From positions 17,387,501 through 17,451,500 of the forward strand of contig JAYKKT010000079.1 in assembly GCA_036023115.1 (NCBI GenBank): a stretch of 64,000 nucleotides of DNA, given 5' to 3'. The DNA comes from Brasenia schreberi (taxonomy: Eukaryota > Streptophyta > Magnoliopsida > Nymphaeales > Cabombaceae). Numbering within the stretch: the stretch's first letter is position 1; the number at the start of each line of letters is the position of its first letter. Below are positions 11,935 through 26,199 of this stretch, one piece after another. The notes beneath the pieces are model-generated. The model was not told the DNA's origin, ran no database searches, and was given only the letters and a program-made list of their open reading frames with translations. Made by a program: the position numbers and the translations under genes.

Positions 11935-12255
11935 GACCGGACTGAGCTGTTTCTGGATCCAGCCAGAACTGAAGTAAGTGGACCCAGAACCACTTGGTCT
12001 TGGTCATGGTACCACCATCAGTAAAACCAAACCCGAACCTGTGGTTTCAGAATCCCAGCTTCAAAATGACATTATTAATGCATGTTTTTCTTCAGATGAA
12101 ACCAAAACTAAACTAAACAAGAAATCAGAACCCAAACCATTTGTAAAACTGGATCTGAAACCAGCAGAAACAGAACCCGAACGAAGGGAGGCCAGCTCAG
12201 ATTCAGTGGAAACGAAACCAGCTGCTTGGAACCTCCACTCAAGGTCTACCTGGAA
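11935..12255. repeat. GGTTC/GAACC-rich dispersed repeat patch
   Basis: Degenerate ggttctggtt and aaccagaacc motifs are repeated throughout. They resemble the interiors of the TIR-bounded elements at 12356 and 38070. The frame open over 11978-12259 is low-complexity and rich in K, P and E, and is treated as a by-product of the repeat. Confidence 0.5.
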
Positions 12256-12355
12256 ATGACTACAGTAAATTCACCGATCTGCTTGTGGTTCATGTTGGTT
12301 TGACTTGTATCATTGCCATAATCCTTTATGAAAGCATGCTTCTTTTTAAAAAAAT

Positions 12356-12657
12356 TAGACATGGCCGGTTCTGGTCTTCCTGGAACTAGAACCTAACCGA
12401 GATTGGTTTTGGTTTGAATCTTAAACTGCCTCGAACAAAATGGAGTACTTACAAAAAAAATTAAAGAACATTTTTAAAAAATTATAGAACCAGCGGGTTG
12501 GAACCGTCAATTCTGACAACACGAAAGGTGAAACCGAAACAAAACCAATTGATCCGCAATTCTGGTTTCAGTTTCACCAGTTCTTGGTCCAGTCTGCTCC
12601 CGACCCAATTCGATCACCAATGGAACTGCTGAGCTGGATCGAAACCAGGTGTGTCTA
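12356..12657. mobile_element. GGTTC-rich MITE-like element
   Basis: It begins tagacatggccggtt and ends in the inverse (gtgtcta) after about 300 bp. The interior has the same layout as the element at 38070-38353: GGTTC-rich ends and an A-rich middle containing gaacc. No open frame was found, and no clear TSD is visible at this copy. Confidence 0.6.
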
Positions 12658-12982
12658 ACCGGAACCGGGGAATATTCTCGAAGAGTCCAGTGAGCAAGCA
12701 CAAGTAGCAGTTGTATAAGGAAAGGTATGCGATGCACATCTTTTAGTGCATTTATATCAGCTTTTAAGAAGGGCCAACACATACAATCCTGTCCCCTATT
12801 AATGTTTCTAGTTTTTCGATAAAAAGAAAGTATAGTTTAGAAAGGAAAGAACACGGGAGTCAAACCTTTTTTGTGGGTGAGCGTGCCATTGAATGCTTAT
12901 GCAAAAGCCGTCATGATGAGGGGAATTGTCCATGCACTGGAGTCAAAATGAAGTGCACTGGAGTCAAAATGAAGTGATGCCT

Positions 12983-12984
12983 TA

Positions 12985-13018
<34 letters not shown>

Positions 13019-13163
13019 GTAATTGCTAAAAATCATTCATACTTAAATTTCAAAAATCTTTATCTTTTCATTAACATGATAGAGGTTTGAATTTAAAAAA
13101 TAAAATATATCATTATACTCTTCGTACTCAATTAAATAGTAAAATAACTTTTTAAATTCAAAT

Positions 13164-13196
<33 letters not shown>
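12983..13196. repeat. Foldback repeat bounded by (TA)n(GA)n and (TA)n
   Basis: The left end is tatatata followed by a GA run (about 12983-13018); the right end is a 37-bp TA run (13160-13196). Inside, gaggtttgaatttaaaaaat is mirrored by actttttaaattcaaatctt. It resembles the element at 42355-42693. Confidence 0.55.
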
Positions 13197-13199
<3 letters not shown>

Positions 13200-13319
13200 G
13201 AACACTTTTTTGTTATGAGCATGAGTGAACAACAAGTGTGAAAGAAAGGAGAGGGTAGATTCCTGCAGTTATTTGTAGACAAGTGCAATTTAATCACATA
13301 TATCATCCACATTAATAAT

Positions 13320-13620
13320 TAGAGGGAATACTAATAACCAACCGTGGATGATAACCAAAACCAAGCCTTACCTCACCAGACCTGGCCTTTGCGAACCAGC
13401 CCTGTGGTTCTACCCTAACCAAATGGAGTTTTGAACTGGGTGATTTTTTACTGAACGATATGTAACCAGAACCGTAACCAAACCCTGGACCCCCAATTTG
13501 GTTGCAGCTTAAGTGCTTGACAAAATGTAGCAAAACAAGAACCATAACAGGTTTCAGGCCCAGAAGTATGGAACCCGCAGTTCAAAGCTGAATTGGACCC
13601 ACCGGTTCCATATATTTTGA
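13320..13620. repeat. GGTTC/GAACC-rich dispersed repeat patch
   Basis: Many accaaaacc, gaacca and accctaacc motifs are present, as in the 11.9, 22.1 and 24.0 kb patches. The open frame 13312-13545 on the minus strand follows this repeat and is not called as a gene. Confidence 0.45.
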
Positions 13621-15479
13621 ATATCAAAACAACTCATGTCAACGACACATTTAACTACAAAAACAGTATGTACTAATGCTACTCTAAGCAGGAAGAATAT
13701 TTCAAACTTTAAATCGCTCCAAGAACATAATGCTAACTTATGCCCTATTTTTCGAAGCATAAATTTCTGTATTTTATGCCATTGAGAGCAAAACAGTCAA
13801 ACAATTTCACTACCAAGGGCTTTCCTCTTCTCCCCAAGAAGGCATCAGTGGTGATTCTTCATTTTTCTTATTTGGGTAACCAAGTTCTCCATCATTCACC
13901 AGCAAGAACAACAATATGAAGTTTAGCATTCTCCAAGATCATCACTCAAGCAAAACCAAAACTTTTGAGCAACTATTTTTTAACTAAATATCAACAGATA
14001 AGCTATCTCGAGGCCCTCTATAAAGGGCTCAACTAGCATTGAACTCCCTAAAGAGGCAATCTTTCCATACACGATAAAAGGACATACCAAACATACAGAA
14101 AATTTTGAATAAAAGCGAAGTTCTATTACGGTTTTATTCGCTTAGTTTACTGCTAGGTTATTATAAGATTAATGAGCACTTAACTCTGCTTAAACACAAT
14201 GTTGAGCTTATGCAAAACACCACGAAAACTAACTTTACAGTGATGAGATTAACAATTTTAAGTACTATGGAAGCATCTCCCAAGATAAGAATCTCATGTT
14301 AGGTGCCTCTGTGATGGTATGGAACAGTAAAATGATAAAGAATCAACGCTTCTAAGAAACTTCCTCATTTAAACATTTTGTGGTCATTTTCTTTGTTCTC
14401 ATTCATTCATCTACAGGCTCCTATCCCTCGTATAGGTTCTTAATTTCCTTTTTCTTTTGGTACAGAAAGGGGCCGAAGCCCGGGTAGAAGCGAGGCTTAG
14501 TGCCCTGAGTAATTGACGCATTATCTAATACTACCCTCTTTGATTCTCCATGAAGAAAGGAACAGTAACCTGGAAACTAACAGTGGATTTGTCCAAAAAA
14601 CCATTAAATTCAACAGCTCATTTTGCGACAAGGAAACCTCAAGGACCACAGTAACATGTCAACCACAGACACGCCTCTTTTTCAAAGGAAGAAAGAGAAA
14701 TATAGGTATAATTAAATAAACTTTTGGGAGAATAAATACAGTATATACAAAAAGTTATGTTGCCTACATAACGACATATGGTGGACACAAAACAAAACAA
14801 GGAGATCCTATGCAAGACGGAATACTGAAGATACAAATCTCCTGGCATACCGAGGGGTGACCAGGGTTCTTCTGATCATCAAGCCAACGGTTACCTCGCC
14901 AAGCAAGAAAGTCACTAATCATTCAAACATCAAAGCCACGTCAATAATTATGCAAATGTGTATCAATACTGTAATTAACAGCCAAGGAAGAAAATAAAGA
15001 TAAATCAGCGAACTGTGAATCCTCTGAATACACTGATTTTCCAAATATCTTCACAAACAAATATATAGAATACAAGAAATCGCCACAGAAAGTGGGAAGG
15101 CAGATACAAAGACCAAAAGACAACTAGCTGTAAGGTGCTTTAACAATAGGTATTTCATTTGTCTATGGCAAAACAAAAAACCATGCACAAGCATTTTAGA
15201 CTTTCACAATGCTCCTGATCAGTGAAGTGTCGCAACGACGGGTTCGATGGCTGTTATATGACATGCTTCTTACAAGCCGTCTTCTACATAGCAGGCGAAG
15301 AACAAGCTTTCGACCAAAAGTAAAATTACAAAAGGTTTCATGTGCTTCTATCCAAAGAATCATCAATGCTCAGGATCATTCCACCATTTGATCCAATGAC
15401 ATTTTGTACAAACCCTTTCACACAGGCAACAAGCAATGTTGAAGTTCAGTGCGAAGATGTGGGCAGCTGATCCGGAAAA
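13621..15479. other. Intergenic DNA and probable 3' flank of the GT17 gene
   Basis: No convincing coding region was found. The part next to 15480 probably includes the 3' UTR of the minus-strand GT17 gene, but no clear polyadenylation context could be picked. A fragment near 14470 reads like a degenerate tRNA-like repeat. Confidence 0.4.
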
Positions 15480-17399
15480 TTAGCCACTTTCCCGTATACA
15501 ATTACCAGGCAAGAGAAACTTGTATTTGTCTGCTCTTTCTACGACATAATATGGAAGATGAACTGCTGAAAATGAACTTTCTATAGGTCCCCATTTTGCA
15601 ATTATCTCCCTGAAGGTGTACTCCTCCGGCAACATGTCGAACAAGTCGGCACCTTTACAGATAATCTCCTGGATTCTTGATGGATTCAAGTACTGTTTAA
15701 ATCTAATTCGATCTACATGACTGTATGCCTTCATTTTGAATATGAAATCACTTATATGCCGAAAGCAAAAGCTGCAATGCCAGCCGGAATCCGCCAACAA
15801 ATAGTCTGTCCGGCGGTAGTGTTGGTATCTTGTCTGACCAGGTTTGTAAATGTGTATCGAGGCACGCCAACTCTTATCATCATATAGGAACTCGAATGAA
15901 TATAAATAATTCTGAAGCTGGAGATGCAAAACAGGAGGGATTTCACACCATCTCAAAAGATTGATAGTGTGTCTACTTGGGATCTCATCAACATCAGACA
16001 TGATCAAAAGATCATCCTCCACTATGCCTGCAACTCCCAGAAGATGATCGAGAGCGGATCGTTGATATGCCTCTTCGACAAAAGGATGTTCATTCTTCCG
16101 AAATCTTCCGCCGATCGTACCATAGGTCAATCGGGGCTCGACAAACTTGAACTGATCTCTGTTGTTTTGGAAAACAAAAGGCTTGGGAATTCCTGTGAAA
16201 GTCGAATTTGACTCGAGGAGCACAAAGTTAGATATATAAGGGCGTAGCTCCTTCCATCTGACGTTGAGCATGTCTACTTCATTGTTGAACAACACTGCAT
16301 CGAAAATTCGTCTAGGCGACTCACGGACATTCCATCCATGAAGCTTGCAGAGGTGCTCCATCGATGCATTTTCATAATAATAATGGGGAATGATGACAAA
16401 TGGTTTTGGTGGAGATTCCCAAATAGGCCGTAAGAAGTATGTGACTTTATGCGCGTGCAAGTAAGCCACGAGTAGAAATAGAGGAAGCCCAACAAATAGA
16501 AGGATAATTGCTTTGAGATCAAGTCGTCTGAAAATACATCTCAATCTGGACAAGCTCTTTGAGACTCGCGTAGAATCCTGTCAATCGGAGTCAGAAAAAT
16601 GAGGTCAGATGTGAACTGAAACAAAGATTTCGCTTGTAATTCAAGTGATTTCTCAGAGACAGTTACCAAAAGCATGATTCTGAACCCAAGACGAAGTCTA
16701 ACCAACAATTAATACCCATCTACCAAAGGATGTAATACGGGAAAAATTGAAAGTCGTACAATTTCTCAAGCGACTACGGTATTCAACTTCAAAGAGAAAT
16801 CAGAATAACCACAGGAACTAAAAGTTCAAGTCTAAAACGATCAAGTTACACATGTATGCAGAAACACGAGCTTTCTATCAAAGTGATTGCTCGGAGACAT
16901 GTCAAAAGCAAGATCCACATTATCTGAAGTAAAATGATTGCGAAAACTCTATATTACAAAAAAAATCAGATAAATTTAAGCACACAAAGCAAATAAGAGA
17001 CGCACCAACAAAAGGAAAACGCAGGATAGTCTCTCAGATACTTCGAGTCCCTTTCACATAATGCAATACTAAAAGAATTGCGGATCCCGAAAACCCCGTA
17101 AACATCAACAAAATATAAACAAAGGGACTTGTTTTCCTTTTAAAGCACAACTTCCAAAAAGAAGCACCAATTCTAAAACACGCTCCCTCCTCCAAAACCG
17201 TCAAAAGAGATAAGCAAGTCTCATCATGAGTACCATCATAACAAAAATCGCGCATCACGTGAAAACAATAATCAAATTTGAAAATACCAACAAAGAGGAA
17301 GAAGCAGGGGACGAAATGGAAAGCCAAATCCACCTCTCCGCGGACTTCGTTGCAAATATCATCCATCTTCTTGAAGGCGTAGTACCCAGCCTCCGACAT
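15480..17399 (-). CDS. GT17 glycosyltransferase (beta-1,4-mannosyl-glycoprotein GlcNAc-transferase family)
   Basis: Two exons are inferred on the minus strand: exon 1 17399-17334 ([20 protein letters not shown], then GE) and exon 2 16577-15480, giving 387 residues. The intron has GT at 17333 and AG at 16578, phase 0. The long exon-2 frame has no ATG at its start (it opens with TTG at 16553), so the coding region must extend to the acceptor and into exon 1. Residues around 35-60 form a signal anchor ([20 protein letters not shown]), making a type II Golgi protein. The luminal part has [32 protein letters not shown], a DVDEIPSR acidic block and GWHCSFCFR, all characteristic of plant GT17 proteins, which are close to this length. 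In animals the family adds bisecting GlcNAc to N-glycans; the plant acceptor is not established. The gene looks intact. Confidence 0.9.
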
Positions 17400-17640
17400 C
17401 AGGCACAACGCGAAACTCTTTCAGAATCCCAAAGACCACCAGCAAACGAGAGAAAGGGCAACGATGGTGATTCTCGAAAACCACTACCAACACACACACT
17501 CTCTCTCTCTCTCTCTGTAGGGGGAGAGAGAGGCGATCTGTGAATCAGATTCGACGACTCCCACAACCAAAAATCAGCACCGGAAGATCGAAGGCGCCTC
17601 AAAGAAACCCGGCGTCGTCAGAAGCAGAGAAATGCCAACA

Positions 17641-17642
17641 AG

Positions 17643-17703
<61 letters not shown>

Positions 17704-17765
17704 CAACGTTAAGCAGACATGTTAAGCTGTTTCTCACTCGTTCAAACTCTTACTATATAGCAAAG
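17641..17765 (-). promoter_or_regulatory. Probable core promoter and GA-rich leader of the GT17 gene
   Basis: On the minus strand a TATA-like ctatatag lies at about 17753-17760. About 55 bp downstream there is a 60-bp (GA)n tract (17641-17700), followed by a second GA run before the ATG at 17399. GA-rich 5' leaders are common in plant genes. The position is inferred from sequence only. Confidence 0.35.
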
Positions 17766-19686
17766 GGGAGTCAGAGAAAGAGGGTGATTGAGATCATAAA
17801 ACGTACTTGGTTTTGGGTAAAGAAAATATTTTACAGCCCCAAATTTGTTCCGTCCCTCCCATAAAAGGACTTCTCTGATTCCTTCTCATGCCCCAAGATT
17901 TCCTCACAACCAGTGGATCTAGAAAATCGTAAAATCGAAATATTTATTATGCCAGAAAAGACAAATTCTCTTGTCCTCCGCCACTTTTTATATCTTCTTT
18001 TCTTTTTTTCGCTAAAACATTTTCTTAGGCTTGGTCAAGCCCTATCTCCTTTAATAAATCGTGTTTGAATGAATACCCTCTTCCATCGTGTTTGGAATTG
18101 GAAAACATTTTTCTAAATCACCGGTGTCCTGAAGCCACAAAATCCCAATCCGAAATCGCTTCATATTTTTACAACTCATCACAACTTTGACAGACCGCAT
18201 AGCCTCGGTCATCTTCGGTGCAAAGGTCCTCGCTCAGAGAGCTATCTCGCAAATAAAAAGATTCCCACTTGACGAAGAAAGGTGGGACAGCCCAAATCAA
18301 TGAAAAATTTACAGAGCCTGATTGAATCCATGACTATTGTAGATGGTTGGCCGTACCTTAAATGGTTGAGTAGGCAGTTCGCCCCGCCCCAAAAAAAATC
18401 GATCCGTCACTGCAATTGACGTGTACTCATCTCAGCCTGTCATCGAACAGGACCGAAGAAGGATCTGGTTCAAGCCGAGTTGGGCCATTACGGGGTAAAG
18501 CTCTCCCAGGTTGGCTTTATCCCTTCGCGAGATTCAAACTCGAGAACTTGCAAATGGAGAAAAGGGTTCTCATGCGTTAAGCACGACTGATATAAGGACT
18601 CTGGGTCATCATTTTGCTCGATCTTGCTTTTGTATTAGCATTCAACTCCAAGGACCGAGATCAATAAGATTTAGATTCGATAGAAGAAATAGATCTTATT
18701 TGATCTCGATCCAATTTGAGAGTCGGATCAAGTGTGAGGAATAAAACCAAACCCATTAAACTGAGAAGTCAATTTTCCGGGTGTGTAGCAAAATCAAGAG
18801 ATTTATGGATCAATAATGCAGTTATGAACTTGAAAGCTCCAATATATAAGATCCATGTCATGTGAGGTCCCCTACAAATTAGAACCCATGAGTATTAGGC
18901 CCATTCAGCCCCTCAAAAGGCAATTTCCCTTAATTATAATTCAGAAAAATGTGAGAAATATTCTTGGTAAATGCTTTGTGTCCGATATGGGTCACGCTGC
19001 GAGCTCTTATGGTTCGTGTTCATCATAAACTGGAGACACATTAACAACCAACAGCTAGCATAAAAGATGTAAAAAAAAGGTAAAGCTTATTTTCATCTCT
19101 AATCAAACCAATATTCGTGGTTCTTTATTTAAATACAATCTCAAACTCTAGTTTTGAGATTCAGTTGCTATTGAGCATTTGTTGGGAGATCTGTCAGCGG
19201 CAAAGCAATGTAGGTGAACTGAGTAAGATCTAGCAACCATACGGACTAAGAAACTTGCACTGTTCTTACTTCACCTTTTATATAGAGAGAGAGAATGGTA
19301 AATGTGTACCATCTATGATAAAAAAAAATTAAAAATACCATTATACGTTTTATGGGTGTCGTTATACTTTTTATAGAGATGCATTAAATGCACATGATAT
19401 TATTTTCTTTAAAGATTTCAATGGTTCATCTTAGATATCTAAGAAGATTTTAGAATCAATGAGTGCGTGTATGAAATATAGATAGATAGATGATAGATAG
19501 ATAGGTAGATAGAAAAACAGGATCATGCCCCTTTCGATATGTTCATCTATTGCTTTTGAGATAGCATGTGTGTAATTTTAAAAAGAACTTTTAAAAGTAT
19601 AAAAATATTTTTATTACATTCATACTATCCAAAAACAATGACATAAATAAGTCCATCACTTTATGGGGAAAAACTGTGTATACATC
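17766..19686. other. Intergenic, no gene recognised
   Basis: Mixed AT-rich DNA. The stretch 18470-18560 reads like the degenerate tRNA-like repeats common in plant intergenic DNA. A GATA run lies near 19480-19510. The frame at 18511-18744 has no recognisable domain and is left out. Confidence 0.35.
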
Positions 19687-19804
19687 TTGATGATGAATGA
19701 TTGAAATTTAAATCTAAAAATATATTTGTACTTTTTAAATGTACACTTTATTCACATAGATACTTTTGCTTTTTAAATTTAAATTTTCAATCATTTATCA
19801 TCAA
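19687..19804. repeat. Hairpin element with about 34-bp inverted arms
   Basis: The left arm at 19687-19720 starts ttgatgatgaatgattgaa. It pairs with the right arm at 19770-19804 (reverse complement starts ttgatgataaatgattgaa) with only a few mismatches and one gap. The loop is about 50 nt. It is probably a small foldback MITE. Confidence 0.7.
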
Positions 19805-19954
19805 AGATTAATGATTGAGATTTATTTAGATTTGTTAACACTTAAGTGTGCTAACATATACTAATTTTCTTATATATAAGGAGGTCAAAGGCTAATGCAA
19901 GCACACACATGCACCACCCAAGTATCAAACTAGCGAGTAAGAGAAACCCTGCCA

Positions 19955-20060
19955 ATTAAGCTAATGGTCCGGGTGCTCATCCAATAGGCCTGCTAAAAGT
20001 TTGAGGTCATGAGTTCAATTCCCACCAAGTGCATCTGGTCTGGGTCCCAAAAGAGAGTCC
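19955..20060 (+). repeat. tRNA-like SINE fragment
   Basis: An A-box-like aagctaatggtccgggt is followed about 50 bp later by the B-box-like gagttcaattcccacc. There is no cloverleaf, so it is not called a tRNA gene. Confidence 0.4.
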
Positions 20061-21879
20061 ATGTTTTAAGCTTATTTCTTTATTTTTCTCAGGTTTAAAA
20101 TAAAACCAACTTTTTATATTTTTTAAGGATTTTCTTCTTACAAAACCTTTTTTCTTGGGCAAACAGTGGGGAGCCCCACAGCTATGGAACCTATGACCTT
20201 CAACCAGGTGAACTATTTCTCTTCTTGCCAAAAAACCTTTTTATTAATTTCTTTCTGTTACATCGGAAGGAAAATGACCAGTGACTAAAAAAAATTTCGC
20301 TGAAAAAAGAAACATTTTTAGGTCATTTTCAAGTATCCATTTGCCATGATCAAGCTGTTGGAATTGGGCCTTATTAAAGCCGTTGAACACTGGAAGGTTT
20401 CGAAGAAGGATCAAAGATGTGGTCCACGCGCACATGAGTGGGTCGTTGACAGTCTCTCTTATGTCTTTGTACAAAATAATGGACCAATTTGTGGTCTCAT
20501 GAGACGAATTTCGGCAATTAAGCCAATCACAGCAAAACGTACAACCTTAGAATATATCTCTATTTCGTATTATATATATTGTATGTATATATATATATAT
20601 ATATGTATGTATATATTAGGGAGAGTAGGAAATGCTAGAACGAGTGTGATCAATGAGACAGTTCTCATGTTACATTTAATGCAATTACGTGTATTTATCA
20701 ATCTTTATATCAATATTGACGAGTAACTCGATCTACACCATTTGGCAGCATGAAAGGCTATCTAGTAAATCTTGGTATCTCTCTCTCTATATATATATAT
20801 TTACCGCCTTCTACCACCTAAAAAATTCCTTTTATTTTCCTTATTATCTTATTTAATTCATTTATTACATAGTTCCTTTTTAGTTTAAAGGCAGGAAGAC
20901 TTCAAGACGAAGTCAATGGTTTTATTAATATACGTCAATAAGTTCAAATCTCTAAAATTTAATAATATTTGTGAGCTAGCAAACAAATATTTGAGTAAAA
21001 AATATAAATTCACTGTAAAATATAGACGTAAAAAAATATTTGAGTAAAACAAATGTATATGTTTCATCATGTTAGGGAAGGAGGGAGGCTAGACATGAAT
21101 TTCAACCACATATTCATGTAAAATATAGATTTTACGATGAATATAGTAAAATTTCAAAATTTTAGGGGAACGCCCCATCTTTTCGTGTAGAGTCGCCATC
21201 GTTAAAGATGCATTTCTCCGTTTTAAACTGAAAATATATAGGATGTAAAAGTCCAATATCGTGACTTGATAACTATCTAATTCAAGTTTTGGTAGCTGAT
21301 TAGAAGTTAAATGGTAAGAAGATGAAGCAAAATACTTACCAACTATGAAGCACGGAAACTTTTTGAAGGGGACGTTTTCCGTTTCCATACGTATTAGAAA
21401 CTGAAAACTATAAGAGACGGCACAGAAACGTTTTCGTCGAGTTTTTGTTTCTTGGAGCGTTTCCTTGCAGTTTCCTGTTTTAGGAAACATTTTCTCCTCA
21501 AAACTGAAGGAAAAAAAGTCTCACCGTCTCTCTCTTTCTCTCTCTCTCTATATATATATGTATATATGTGTGTATATGTGTATATTTATATATAGAACCT
21601 TACTCCAGTTGTCATCACTTTTATTATAATCTTTGCTCAGCTGGAGAGCCAAACTTCAGGCTCTCTTTCTCTCGTTTTCAATCCAAAATCTCGCCATTAC
21701 TATCATCTTTGTCGCGATAGGTTTTTTTCAGGAGAATTGACCATTCTATTTCCGAGAGAAGAAAGGGGCACAATTTTCTACGACGACATTTGGAACTTGA
21801 TGTATTTTTATTTTATCAATTTAATGTAATTAGATATTAAATTTATTATTGAAATGTGTAACATGCTTCTGTTTTAATT

Positions 21880-21885
<6 letters not shown>
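20061..21885. other. Intergenic with short TA/GA microsatellites
   Basis: Short (TA)n runs lie near 20588, 20788 and 21550. No frame resembles a known protein; the frames at 20346-20726 and 21089-21490 are not supported. Confidence 0.35.

Positions 21886-21933
<48 letters not shown>
21886..21933. repeat. (AT)n microsatellite
   Basis: An uninterrupted AT dinucleotide tract of about 48 bp. Confidence 0.9.
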
Positions 21934-21934
<1 letters not shown>

Positions 21935-22069
21935 CCGTTTCCTCACTTTCTAAATTTTGAAGATTTGTTATTTCCCTTGTCTGGTTTTCATTTTCGTTTC
22001 CGTGCAACGTAGGCTACTAATATTGGTAGCTTATCTCAAGTTATGAAGAAGACATGATTTCCGTTGGTT

Positions 22070-22262
22070 TTTGCATATGTTTGGGCCGGCTTATGCCTGG
22101 ATCACGTAAACCGGATTCCGGTTTTGGTTCCACCAAATGGGAATTGGACCAGCCCCCCTCTGGTTTCAGGTTCAGTTTTAGGTTTGGTTTGGTACTGGCT
22201 CCAGCTCCAGTTGGACTCGCTTTTATTTGAAAATTTCATGAAATATAGGATGGGATTTTAAA
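22070..22262. repeat. GGTTC-rich dispersed repeat patch
   Basis: It contains repeated ggttttggttcc and ggttcagtttt motifs and a block tttgaaaatttcatgaaata. That block recurs as tttcgtgaaaca in the 24.0-kb patch, linking the two as one family. Confidence 0.5.
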
Positions 22263-22442
22263 ACCAAAAAGGAAAATCAAGTCATGTTTTAACCTACATC
22301 TAGGCCAACGGACTGCTCTTCGTACTTAAAATATTAACTACTTTAGACTGGAAAATATAGGACTTGAACAAGTCTAAACTTACGGCCCGCGAGTCATAAA
22401 CTACTGTTTTCCTTTAATATTATACTGCTCTTGATCGCGGCT

Positions 22443-23999
<1,557 letters not shown>

Positions 24000-24310
24000 C
24001 TACCCGGACGCTCGGTTCCACTCTTGTTCCACCAAAACCCAGAACCCGAACTGAACCAGCTCCCATCTGGGTCTGAGTATGGTTTGTGGTCCAGCTGGTT
24101 TTGATTCTGGTTCACTTGAAAATTTCGTGAAACAAAGTTGGGATTTAGAATCAGAACAAGATAAATGACTTACTATCGTTTCTGGGCTGTCAGTTCCGGT
24201 TCTCCCATGGCGTCCCCAGTTCCGACTGGTTCTGGGACCAGTTTGTGTCCAGTTCAAACCCACCGGACCGAACCCGAACCAGCAATCTCTGCAAGTACCT
24301 TTTGATGCCC
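24000..24310. repeat. GGTTC-rich dispersed repeat patch
   Basis: Dense ggttctggg, aacccgaac and ccagttcc motifs flank a less repetitive centre shared with 22070-22262. The minus-strand frame here is a reading of the repeat. Confidence 0.5.
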
Positions 24311-24393
24311 CTAGAACGTAACTCATGCTTAAGTTAAACCAAATCAGGTTGCTTCAGGTTGGATTTGGTGTGTGTGGGTGTGAGTGTCTCCTT

Positions 24394-24440
<47 letters not shown>

Positions 24441-25109
24441 TAGATTTATGAACCCATCAAAATAGATTGAACCACAAAAAAGTCATGACAAATGTGTGAC
24501 TTTTGGGATCAATGATTGAGATGATAAAAAAAAAATATTTACCTTTTAATTCAAACATCTACTATTCATCAAAAAAATGATGAGTTCCTTGTAGTTCTTT
24601 ATTTTGTAGGTTTCTTATATATATATATATAACCCCCTCATTATTCAAAAGGTGGTTCATCAAAAAACTTAGAGTATGTGATGCTCGTTTCTTTTGATCT
24701 CCACCTTGCTCCTCATGCAAAGAGGCAACATTCCTTATGAACAAAAGGACCTTCACGCTAGGGGTGGCAATAGGGTGGGTGGCAATAGTATGGGAAAAAG
24801 AAATTCACTCCCTTCGTCCATGCTGTGCCCCGCTCACAAAGGACACTTTCGCTGATTGATAAGACGCCCAAATTTGGGGTCAACTCAACGATTAACCCAA
24901 AATGCAGGTGTCGTCGCTTTGGAGTGCTACTGCTACCTAACCAACAACGACTGAGAGGACGACATTACGCGTTGAGGAACTCCTACACGCAACTCTATTT
25001 GAGACCAATGCCCTTTTTCTCACCATAAAAAATATTAAGTAGTACGTGTAATTATGTAAACGATTCGAAAATCATTTCTATATATCGTGGAGCTCCTGCC
25101 TTCAGTTAC

Positions 25110-25351
25110 CTTTTGATTAGGGGTGTTCATGGTTCGGTTTGGTTTTTGTCTTGATCTCGAATAAAACCATGAGCCTCCGTTCTCAAATTTCGGAGAACCA
25201 AACCAAATTGTTTTGGTCACTTTGGTTTGATTATTAAAAGCAAAAAAGATAGTTCTTGAAAGTGTTCATCACTCACATGTATGCTTTTTGTTGTTAAACT
25301 CAATTATTCAACATTGTTGGTGAATGGTTAAGATTGTTAACGATGAACATG

Positions 25352-25420
<69 letters not shown>

Positions 25421-25530
25421 GTTTTTCTCGGTTTTGAGTTTCAAAAACCGACCCAAACTAAACTAACCTGGCTTTTACCAAATCGAACAAACTATAAAAA
25501 CTGAACTGAAATAAAACTTCGCTTGGTTTG
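25110..25530. repeat. GGTTTGG repeat pair around a 64-bp (TA)n tract
   Basis: The left part (aggggtgttcatggttcggt) and the right part (aaaccgacccaaactaaact) are roughly inverted, on either side of the TA tract at 25354-25417. They may be the ends of one non-autonomous element. Confidence 0.45.
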
Positions 25531-25539
25531 ATTGTTTTT

Positions 25540-26162
25540 TTATCTCACCCATATATTGATGTGATCTCCATGCTAAAACCTTTGAAATCAGCTGCGTACA
25601 AGTTCCTTTGATAAATAAGTTGGACCAAAGTTATCAAAATATAGGCATTGAATGATCTTTGGACTTGTAAAGTTCAATGTATACACATTAAAAACTGTAC
25701 ATGGTCCGCTTTCAAAAGTACACGCGCATGTCAACGTGCATGCACACACACATGTGTGTGTTGCGTTCGTGCGCGTGTTCCCTGCACTTTACAAGTTATG
25801 TACAAAGCACAGTTTTCATGTTTGGGTCGGATAGTTTAACCAGTCCGCCCATGAAAGTTCATCCAGCAAACACAACGGGCTCGAAAGAAGCTAACTTAGG
25901 ATGGCTGGATATGGGATTTCGCCATCTCCTATCAATCATGATGCACTCGAAAGTACCTTCTGCATATTGAATTCATTTCAGAATTGACCTTAAATTTGTA
26001 TTGTCATCCGGTGATATATATATAGAGAGAGAGAGATCCCTGCTCAAATTCCTTCCTCGTATATTAAATGTAAAGTACGAAAACTATAATCATACCTTTC
26101 ACTTTTTAATAATCATGATCCTTTAATAGTATTGATATTTGAGCATATACCATTCTCTCTCT

Positions 26163-26199
<37 letters not shown>

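Noticed and set aside
11565..11945. 126-codon plus-strand frame
   Set aside because: Largely made of the 43-bp minisatellite and adjacent GGTTC patch; overlapping frames are equally open.
25648..25970. Three overlapping plus-strand frames around a CA/GTG-rich stretch
   Set aside because: Overlap in different phases with cysteine/histidine-rich low-complexity content from ACACAC and TGTGTG; no gene evidence.
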